Assembly (NCBI GenBank): GCA_029934265.1
Contig: JAOZMN010000159.1
Coordinates: forward strand, 1 to 6,674
From: Bacteroidales bacterium
Lineage (GTDB): Bacteria; Bacteroidota; Bacteroidia; Bacteroidales; JAADGE01
Direction: 5' to 3'
Length of the DNA stretch: 6,674 nt
Part shown: in pieces, positions 1 through 4,624 of the stretch
Numbering within the stretch: the stretch's first letter is position 1
How the letters are laid out: each line of letters opens with the position of its first letter
Made by a program: the position numbers and the translations under genes
The notes under the pieces: generated by a model
What the model was told of the DNA's origin: nothing
The model's input: only the letters and a program-made list of their open reading frames with translations
The model's database searches: none

Positions 1-369
1 AATTTGTTGGAAAAGGATAAACAAATAAAAAAACTTTGTACTCGACTGGAAACAGATTATTCTGACCTAAGTACAAGAATAAAAACATTTTACGAACGCA
101 TTAATGAATCTTTCAATAAAAAAAATTATATAGAAGAAACAAAGTCCATACTTTCGGAAAACGATAACAGTATTACTGCTTTGGGATATTTTCTTTACAG
201 AGAAGAGCTGAAACTCAAACTGCCCGGCTATCACAGAGTAATGATTTATTGGTTTCCGGAACTAAATCAAGAAACACCGTTTGATTCCAAAAAAACATTT
301 ACAAATCAAATAATTATATCTATTGTCGATTATTTACAAAAAAATATCACAACAAATATTTTTTCGTAA
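1..369 (+). CDS. 3' part of an unrecognised protein (5' end outside window)
   Basis: The frame is open from the first base to a TAA at 367-369. The earliest possible start is a TTG at 4-6 with no room for a ribosome binding site, so this is most likely the C-terminal ~122 residues of a longer gene that begins left of the window. The first half is rich in charged residues (Lys, Glu, Asp, Arg) with spaced Leu and Ile, suggesting helices or a short coiled coil. The second half has a more hydrophobic, aromatic patch (ALGYFLYREELKLKLPGYHR, then MIYWFPEL). There is no signal peptide, transmembrane segment or catalytic motif that I can name. I do not recognise the family and assign no function. It reads toward the toxin-antitoxin pair but is 284 bases away, so co-transcription is doubtful. 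Confidence 0.6.
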   Translation, partial: NLLEKDKQIKKLCTRLETDYSDLSTRIKTFYERINESFNKKNYIEETKSILSENDNSITALGYFLYREELKLKLPGYHRVMIYWFPELNQETPFDSKKTFTNQIIISIVDYLQKNITTNIFS

Positions 370-390
370 ATTTAACCTGCATTATGGCAT

Positions 391-406
391 TTTGCATAAG
401 TGCAAA
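391..406. repeat. short perfect dyad after the first gene
   Basis: TTTGCA at 391-396 and TGCAAA at 401-406 form a 6-bp stem with a TAAG loop, 22 bases after the stop of the first gene. No T-run follows, so it is not a standard intrinsic terminator. It could be a weak hairpin or a protein-binding dyad. Confidence 0.35.
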
Positions 407-486
407 TTACTGCGTTATTTTGCATTTTGAAACTTGACATTTCGGGCGGATATTGTAAACTTACTTCAAAGGTAAAATACATTTAA

Positions 487-633
487 GAGTTCAGTTTAAA
501 AAATCATAAAGTTGAAAATTTATAACGTTATCCTGCTGAATACCAATCACTTAACCTGGATTCTTATTTTTGTTTAAATATCTAATTATTATACTTTTAA
601 CTTTAAAAACTTTATACTTTATAGACTGAACTC
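487..633. repeat. imperfect inverted repeat upstream of the antitoxin gene
   Basis: The left arm, 487-513, begins GAGTTCAGTTTA and ends ATAAAGTT. The reverse complement of 608-633 begins GAGTTCAGTCTA and also ends ATAAAGTT. The arms are about 26 bases long with a few mismatches, and 94 bases separate them. The enclosed DNA holds the candidate promoter of the toxin-antitoxin pair. The size and structure would suit a small non-coding repetitive element, but no target-site duplication is apparent. The AT-rich parts are low in complexity; the GAGTTCAGT core is the convincing part. Confidence 0.5.
565..572 (+). promoter_or_regulatory. candidate Bacteroidota-type -7 element for the toxin-antitoxin pair
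   Basis: TATTTTTG at 565-572 matches the TAnnTTTG consensus of Bacteroidota primary promoters exactly. No TTTG lies at the expected 19-21 base distance upstream, so the -33 half is missing. Transcription would begin near 579, giving a leader of about 75 bases that includes the direct-repeat copy at 593-635. In AT-rich DNA a match of this size can occur by chance. Confidence 0.35.
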
Positions 634-635
634 AT
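593..635 (+). repeat. direct repeat, copy 1 (upstream of toxin-antitoxin pair)
   Basis: This stretch begins ACTTTTAA and ends TAGACTGAACTCAT. It matches 1298-1332 on the same strand, with an identical 14-base end, an identical 8-base beginning, and an 8-base length difference in between. The two copies bracket the toxin-antitoxin genes. The right part of this copy is also an arm of the inverted repeat 487-633. Confidence 0.6.
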
Positions 636-653
636 CTAATAAAAAACTTAACA

Positions 654-911
654 ATGGAAACATCACTAACAAATCATCAGATAATATCTATATTACGACA
701 GTTAAATTTTCAAGACCGTATTTCAATTTTCAAAGAATTTAAAGCCGACTGGATAAGTAACATACTTGGCTTACAAACTCCGAAAGCATTAACTATCAAA
801 GAGTATAACAATAAACTTGCAGAAGGTCTGACAGATTTTGAAAACGGTAATACAGTAACACATGAAAATTTATTAGAAGAGATAGGCACATGGAAAAATC
901 AAAAAAAATAA
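654..911 (+). CDS. putative type II antitoxin partner of the RelE/ParE-like toxin
   Basis: This gene encodes an 85-residue protein that would bind and neutralise the toxin encoded immediately downstream and probably repress its own promoter. The N-terminal half (residues ~7-40) is a hydrophobic-polar helical region. The acidic C-terminal segment (about 50-80, including EYNNKLAEGLTDFENGNTV and LLEEIGTW) resembles the tail of small Bacteroidota antitoxins, in which a helix and a 'T-H-E-x-hydrophobic' turn precede a short Lys-rich end. Family membership is inferred mainly from the gene order, small size and overlap, since antitoxin N-termini are poorly conserved. No classical MazE, Phd or HTH motif is obvious. 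The ATG at 654 follows an A-rich stretch without a strong ribosome binding site. Its last 22 bases overlap the toxin gene, typical of translational coupling. Confidence 0.75.
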   Translation: METSLTNHQIISILRQLNFQDRISIFKEFKADWISNILGLQTPKALTIKEYNNKLAEGLTDFENGNTVTHENLLEEIGTWKNQKK

Positions 912-1201
912 TCTGGTCGTTAAGTGCCAAAAAAGATTTAAAAAGCATTTATGACTATTATTCTAAATTTTCCGGTATTTCAGCAAACCGTTTAGTTGAT
1001 AAAATAATGGAACAAACATTTGTACTCAAAATTCCCGGTTTTACCAAGTCCGGACAAATTGATGAGTACAACAAAAATTACAGACGTTTAGTTGTCAGTA
1101 ATTACAAAGTTTTTTACAAAGAATTTGAAACTAAAATCGTAATTATAAGAATTTTTCACAGTTCTCAAAATCCGAAATTAATAAAAACGTTTAAACAATG
1201 A
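890..1201 (+). CDS. RelE/ParE superfamily toxin
   Basis: This gene encodes a 103-residue basic protein with the profile of the RelE/ParE toxin superfamily. It has an N-terminal strand (IIWSLSA, 7-13), two helices with the pattern A-x-x-D-L-x-x-I-x-x-Y-Y (13-24), a central 'L-K-I-P-G-F' turn (46-51), then YRRLVVSNYKVFYKEF (64-79) and a closing strand with IRIFHSSQNP (87-95). The YR-LV---YKV-Y block and the H--QNP ending are closest to the ParE branch, whose known members poison DNA gyrase. RelE-type mRNA cleavage cannot be excluded from sequence alone. The ATG at 890 lies inside the antitoxin gene in another frame, preceded by the purine-rich AGAAGAGA, so translation is probably coupled. The length and motifs indicate an intact toxin. 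Toxicity is inferred, not shown. Confidence 0.88.
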   Translation: MEKSKKIIWSLSAKKDLKSIYDYYSKFSGISANRLVDKIMEQTFVLKIPGFTKSGQIDEYNKNYRRLVVSNYKVFYKEFETKIVIIRIFHSSQNPKLIKTFKQ

Positions 1202-1291
1202 AAATAAAACAATTTACTAACAGCAAACTTCCATGCTGAAAGATAGGCAACACAACATTTGCTTTACACTTATGAAAAACGCCTGCATTAT

Positions 1292-2407
1292 TTATAAACT
1301 TTTAATTTTAGAACTTTTTAGACTGAACTCATTAATTGTTTCGATAATATAATTAATTTCTTTTTCCGAAAGTTCCGGATATATTGGAATACTCAATATT
1401 TCTTTTGTAAATTTTTCTGTGTTTGTAAATTTTTCCGTCTTTTGTCCGACAAATGCTTTTTGCTTATTTATCGGAATCGGATAATGAATTAAATTTGCTA
1501 TTCCTTTCTTATTCAGATAGTCGGAAAATAAATTTCGGTCTTGAATTTTGATAGGAAACAGATGATAGTTTGATTTTCCGTAAGGATTTTCGTATATAAA
1601 TTTTATATTTTTCAGTTCGGATTTGTATATTTTTGCGATTTCTCTTCTTCTGTTATTTCTAATATCAATAAATTTCAGCTTACTTCTTAATATAGCGGCT
1701 TGCAATTCGTCTATTCTACTGTTTATACCTTTTTCATCGTGATAATATCTTTTACCTTGTCCGTAATTTCTAAGTTTCAATAATTTTTCGTAATAATCTT
1801 TATTATTGGTTGTTATGGCTCCGGCATCACCATACGCACCGAGATTTTTTGTAGGATAAAACGAAAAAGCGGCACAAGAACCGAAAGTTCCTGTTTTATT
1901 TTCTTTGTAAGTCGTGCCGGTCGATTGTGCACAATCTTCAATTATTTCGATATTGTATTTTATACCGATTTGCTTTATTTCGTCCATATCGCAACTTTGT
2001 CCATAAATATGAACCGGCAAAATTGCTTTTGTTTTTGCGGTAATTTTATTTTCAATTTCCGAAACTTTTATCAAAGCTGAATTTTCATGAATATCGACAA
2101 CAACCGGCACGGCTCCTGCTTGCATTATTCCGGTAATTGTAGGAAAAGCAGTCATGTTGGTCGTGATAACTTGGTCGCCGGCTTTTATTCCGATTGCCAT
2201 TAATGAAAGTGCAATCGCTTCTGTTCCGGAAGCAACACCGACACAATATTTTGTCCCGATATATTTTGCAAATTCTTCTTCAAATAATTTTGTTTCGTTT
2301 CCGAGAATAAACCAACCGCTTTCCAAAACTCTTTGCACGGCTTGATCTATTTCTTTTTTTTGAGAAGAATATTCTTCTTTGAAATTATTAAAAGGAATTT
2401 TCGACAT
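1292..2407 (-). CDS. DegT/DnrJ/EryC1/StrS-family PLP-dependent sugar aminotransferase
   Basis: This is a cytoplasmic, fold-type I aminotransferase that would transfer an amino group, usually from glutamate, to a keto-sugar nucleotide. Visible family features are SGTEAIALSL (60-69, cofactor phosphate region), PVHIYGQSCDM (131-141), EDCAQ (157-161; Asp158 should contact the pyridine nitrogen), SFYPTKNLGAYGDAGA (182-197) with Lys187 as the Schiff-base lysine, RNYGQGKRY (213-221), RIDELQAAIL (231-240) and IHYPIPINKQKAF (307-319). The wording around Lys187 resembles the FdtB/QdtB/DesV group that makes 3-amino-dideoxy sugars, but the exact substrate cannot be read from sequence. The 371-residue length is normal. 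The ATG at 2405-2407 precedes the conserved IPFNNFKEEY opening. No other sugar-nucleotide gene lies nearby. The last ~12 residues (SLKSSKIKS region) come from repeat DNA shared with 593-635, and residues 324-335 are a tandem duplication. Confidence 0.93.
   Translation of the reverse strand: MSKIPFNNFKEEYSSQKKEIDQAVQRVLESGWFILGNETKLFEEEFAKYIGTKYCVGVASGTEAIALSLMAIGIKAGDQVITTNMTAFPTITGIMQAGAVPVVVDIHENSALIKVSEIENKITAKTKAILPVHIYGQSCDMDEIKQIGIKYNIEIIEDCAQSTGTTYKENKTGTFGSCAAFSFYPTKNLGAYGDAGAITTNNKDYYEKLLKLRNYGQGKRYYHDEKGINSRIDELQAAILRSKLKFIDIRNNRRREIAKIYKSELKNIKFIYENPYGKSNYHLFPIKIQDRNLFSDYLNKKGIANLIHYPIPINKQKAFVGQKTEKFTNTEKFTKEILSIPIYPELSEKEINYIIETINEFSLKSSKIKSL
1298..1332 (+). repeat. direct repeat, copy 2 (inside the 3' end of the aminotransferase gene)
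   Basis: This is the second copy of the repeat at 593-635, sharing ACTTTTAA at the left and TAGACTGAACTCAT at the right. It lies within the aminotransferase gene and encodes part of residues 359-370 on the minus strand. Just to its left, CCTGCATTAT (1282-1291) is also found at 376-385, so the same two blocks occur in the same order on both sides of the toxin-antitoxin pair. Confidence 0.6.
1404..1438 (-). repeat. 18-base-period tandem duplication inside the aminotransferase gene
   Basis: Two 17-base units (1404-1420 and 1422-1438) differ at one base and are spaced with an 18-base period. On the minus strand they encode TEKFTN followed by TEKFTK, residues 324-335. The reading frame is kept. 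The segment lies in a surface-variable region just after the conserved IHYPIP block, so it is probably tolerated. Confidence 0.7.
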
Positions 2408-2437
2408 ATTTATACTAATAATGAGTTCTGTATAAAA

Positions 2438-2519
2438 AGACCCTTAGGGTTTGATTTAACAAAATTTAATGAATCTAAATGTTTAATTTACAGTCTTTTA
2501 ATTAAAGCCCTAAGGGTCT
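2438..2519. repeat. long inverted repeat upstream of the aminotransferase gene
   Basis: AGACCCTTAGGGTTT (2438-2452) pairs with AAGCCCTAAGGGTCT (2505-2519) over 15 positions with a single G-T wobble, enclosing 52 AT-rich bases. Each arm also contains a small interrupted palindrome of the form CCCTnAGGG. Read on the minus strand, the second arm is followed by TTTTTATA, so the RNA would form a stem followed by a U-rich run only 31 bases before the aminotransferase start. It could act as a terminator or attenuator for transcription coming from the START gene, or be a small mobile palindromic element. Confidence 0.65.
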
Positions 2520-2609
2520 GATTGCGAAAAAAAATACTTTTTTTGTATAAACAGCCACATAACAATCATATTACCAATGACTTACAAGCACAAATCGTCT
2601 CCCACCCCA

Positions 2610-2635
2610 TTAAATAAGTCGAAGACTTTATTTAA
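2610..2635. repeat. hairpin overlapping the end of the START-domain gene
   Basis: TTAAATAAGTC (2610-2620) and GACTTTATTTAA (2624-2635) form a stem of about 11 bp with one bulged base and a GAA loop. It spans the TAA stop of the START gene. A T-run follows only on the plus strand (2636-2641), so as an intrinsic terminator it would stop plus-strand RNA, where no gene is visible. On the minus strand it may protect the 3' end of the message or weakly end transcription. Confidence 0.45.
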
Positions 2636-3221
2636 TTTTTTTCTTTAAATTACTCATTGTTTCAAAAGGTCCGTCAATTAAAAAAGAATTTATCAACCAA
2701 TCAGGAATATTTCCACCGGGGTCTGCTTTGAATTGATATATAATTGTGGTATAACCTGATTTTTCAGTAAGTTTCCAAAAACCTTCCGACTTTTTAACTC
2801 TCAAATAATTTTCTTCTTTGGGCAGGTAATTCGGGACACAATAATAATTATAAGTTATTATTTTTTTGTCGGTCGAATATTTTTTTTGCAACAAAGTTAT
2901 TAAATCTCTATTATCTATCGGCCAAGGAAGGTCTGTAAAATAATGCTCGAAAATTTGATTGTTTGATATTTTTTTAATCGTTTCTATTCGAGTAAGATTT
3001 GTCTGCCAATTCGGAAAATCTTTATAATTATCCAAGATTTTCTCTAAAGTTCGTATATCGGTTTTTAAAGTCATTACAGCTTTAAATTCTTTTATTCCTT
3101 CGCCCTCGACATTTCTTGTATATAAAATTATTCCGTTTTGGTCTTTTTCTTTATTCCATTCATTTTGAGAAAAGCCTGAAAAAGAAGCAATTAGTAAGAT
3201 TAATAAAATTATATTTTTCAT
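2628..3221 (-). CDS. secreted START-domain (lipid-binding-like) protein
   Basis: This 197-residue protein has a clear N-terminal signal peptide: Lys at position 3, a hydrophobic core ILLILLIASFSGF, and likely cleavage after SQ or FSQ at about residue 19. It is therefore probably exported to the periplasm. The mature part fits the START/SRPBCC helix-grip fold. Visible START hallmarks are EWNKEKDQNGIILYTRNV (21-38), EFKAVMTL (45-52), a YKDFPNWQ block (66-73), the DLPWPIDNRDLI signature (97-108), and SEGFWKLTE (145-153) with IIYQFKADPGGNIPDWLIN (160-178) near the C-terminal helix. Family members bind lipids or other hydrophobic ligands; the ligand here is unknown. The START signature is strong, the function is not. 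The gene starts 42 bases after the obg stop and is probably co-transcribed with it. The ATG at 3219-3221 gives the signal peptide its proper start. Confidence 0.9.
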   Translation of the reverse strand: MKNIILLILLIASFSGFSQNEWNKEKDQNGIILYTRNVEGEGIKEFKAVMTLKTDIRTLEKILDNYKDFPNWQTNLTRIETIKKISNNQIFEHYFTDLPWPIDNRDLITLLQKKYSTDKKIITYNYYCVPNYLPKEENYLRVKKSEGFWKLTEKSGYTTIIYQFKADPGGNIPDWLINSFLIDGPFETMSNLKKKIK

Positions 3222-3263
3222 TTTAAAATATTGAAAAAAAACAGTTAAAAAATCGACATCTTT

Positions 3264-4259
3264 TTAACTTTCCTTATTCATAAGTGTCCAAAGTTTATCT
3301 TTTAATTTTTGGATTCCTTGTCCGGTTATTGAAGAAATAAATTCATAAGAAATATCGGGAAGTTCTTTTTTGATTTCTTCAATAAGCTCATCATCAAGCA
3401 AATCAGATTTTGATATTGCAAGAAATCTATCTTTATCGAGAAGTTCCGGATTGTATTTTTTAAGTTCTTGCAAAAGAATGTTATATTCTTTATCTATATC
3501 ATCGCTGTCAGCCGGCACGAGGAATAATAATATTGAATTACGTTCGATATGTCTCAAAAAACGCAATCCGAGCCCCTTCCCTTCGCTTGCACCTTCAATA
3601 ATTCCGGGAATATCAGCCATTACGAACGATTTTTGCTCTCTGTGGTTTACTATTCCCAAATTAGGAGTCAATGTAGTGAAATGATATTCTGCAATTTCAG
3701 GTTTTGCCGCCGAAACAACAGATAAAAGCGTTGATTTTCCGGCACTCGGAAATCCTACCAACCCTACATCGGCAAGGACTTTGAGTTCAAGAACATATAT
3801 ACCTTCCAATCCTTCCAATCCGGGCTGTGCGTATCTCGGAGTTTGGTTTGTCGAGGATTTAAAATGCCAATTTCCAAGTCCTCCCTTTCCGCCTTCGACA
3901 AGAATTTTTGTTTCTCCGTGTTCGGTTATTTCAAAAAGAATTTCTCCTGTTTCTGAATTTTTTGCAACAGTTCCCAACGGAACTTCCAAAACTTGGTCCT
4001 TGCCGGCAGCTCCCGAACTTCTTGATTTTGAACCATAAAAACCACTTTCCGCAAAAACGTGTTTTTGATACCGGAGATGTATCAAAGTCCATAAATTTTT
4101 ATTTCCGGTCAGTATAATATGCCCGCCTCGACCTCCGTCTCCACCGTCCGGTCCTCCTTTGGTAGTACGATTATCACGCATCAAATGTGCGGAACCTGCT
4201 CCTCCGTTTCCGCTTCTGCAATACAACCTTACGTGGTCAATAAAATTTGATTTTCCCAT
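3264..4259 (-). CDS. obg: Obg/CgtA ribosome-associated GTPase
   Basis: Obg is an essential, slow GTPase that binds the large ribosomal subunit and links its assembly to the nucleotide state of the cell. The N-terminal Obg fold (1 to ~158) shows the glycine-rich repeats typical of the family: SGNGGAGS (16-23), KGGPDGGDGGRGGHI (34-48), SRSSGAAGKD (79-88) and EGGKGGLGN (122-130). The GTPase domain has G1 GFPSAGKST (169-177), the switch I threonines in FTTLTPNLG (194-202), G3 DIPG (216-219), G4 SKSD (283-286) and G5 SSITGQG (309-315). G4 has Ser where the general consensus has Asn, a variant I associate with Bacteroidota Obg proteins. At 331 residues it lacks the C-terminal OCT extension of Gram-positive Obg. 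The ATG at 4257-4259 directly precedes the conserved FIDHVRLYCRSG. Confidence 0.97.
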   Translation of the reverse strand: MGKSNFIDHVRLYCRSGNGGAGSAHLMRDNRTTKGGPDGGDGGRGGHIILTGNKNLWTLIHLRYQKHVFAESGFYGSKSRSSGAAGKDQVLEVPLGTVAKNSETGEILFEITEHGETKILVEGGKGGLGNWHFKSSTNQTPRYAQPGLEGLEGIYVLELKVLADVGLVGFPSAGKSTLLSVVSAAKPEIAEYHFTTLTPNLGIVNHREQKSFVMADIPGIIEGASEGKGLGLRFLRHIERNSILLFLVPADSDDIDKEYNILLQELKKYNPELLDKDRFLAISKSDLLDDELIEEIKKELPDISYEFISSITGQGIQKLKDKLWTLMNKES

Positions 4260-4286
4260 TTAATTAAATCATGTTTTTTATAATTT

Positions 4287-4300
4287 CAGACCTCCGTCTG
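4287..4300. repeat. palindrome CAGAC-ctcc-GTCTG
   Basis: This is a 5-bp perfect stem with a 4-base loop, 28 bases upstream of the obg start. It is followed by TTTTAATATTTT on the plus strand and preceded by AT-rich DNA. It resembles the short palindromic repeats often scattered through Bacteroidota spacers. It might be a weak hairpin in the obg leader. Confidence 0.4.
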
Positions 4301-4331
4301 TTTTAATATTTTGGCTAACTATGTGTCTTAC

Positions 4332-4346
4332 AAGGTCTCTGACCTT
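4332..4346. repeat. palindrome AAGGTC-tct-GACCTT
   Basis: This perfect 6-bp stem with a 3-base loop is followed by TTTTA on the plus strand. Hairpins of the AAGGTC...GACCTT type look like dispersed intergenic elements. On the plus strand it has the form of a short terminator, but no plus-strand gene precedes it. Its role is unknown. Confidence 0.45.
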
Positions 4347-4624
4347 TTTAATGTTGCTTACGCACTCGTGTAAAATTCGGTTAATTAGAAAGTTATCATT
4401 AAGTAAATGTCAAGATACTTTTATAATTAACAATACCTAATTATTTATACTTGTTTTTTCAGGTCTGAATTTACAATGAGTAACGAACAATATTCGATAA
4501 ATTATTATTGAGTTTTTAAAATTATTTTATACTTCAAAAAAATAAACAAAAATTTGAATTACTCTCCGTTTTTTGCTAAAAACAAACAGCCAATTATTTA
4601 TTGTTCATTATAATTTCTTCATTG

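Larger units (their letters stand above)
4260..4624. other. 365-base spacer between the Hpt-Adk fusion and obg
   Basis: I find no convincing gene in this AT-rich stretch. It holds two compact palindromes (4287-4300 and 4332-4346), a GC-richer patch near 4356-4380, and scattered repeated words such as AATGAGTAACGAACAATA (from 4476), which is partly mirrored on the other strand by TATTGTTCATTATAATTTC (from 4600). An 11-codon frame starting at 4477 has no support. No good minus-strand promoter for obg was found. A spacer this long is unusual for genes expected to form one operon, so obg may have its own promoter or be read through. Confidence 0.5.

Noticed and set aside
283..286. Loss of GTPase function in Obg because G4 is SKSD, not NKxD (coordinates are protein residues 283-286)
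   Set aside because: Asp and Lys of the motif are kept, all other G motifs are intact, and I recall the Ser variant from related Bacteroidota Obg proteins, so it is treated as a normal lineage feature.
593..635. A CRISPR-like array from the repeated words around the toxin-antitoxin pair
   Set aside because: There are only two copies, several hundred bases apart, of unequal length, one of them inside a gene; there is no regular spacer pattern and no cas gene.
1202..1291. A bidirectional terminator between the toxin and the convergent aminotransferase gene
   Set aside because: AGCAAA (1222-1227) and TTTGCT (1258-1263) can pair, but the loop is about 30 bases and no T-run follows, so I do not call a terminator.
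2154..2521. Plus-strand open frames opposite the start of the aminotransferase gene and its leader
   Set aside because: They are antisense to a gene with clear catalytic motifs, or cover the inverted repeat, and their composition resembles no protein family.
3370..4117. Three plus-strand open frames opposite obg
   Set aside because: They are Ser/Pro-rich mirror frames of the strongly conserved Obg coding sequence; no start signals or domains support them.
4477..4512. An 11-codon plus-strand frame beginning MSNEQYS
   Set aside because: It is too short, has no promoter or partner, and overlaps repeated words that are probably dispersed spacer sequence.
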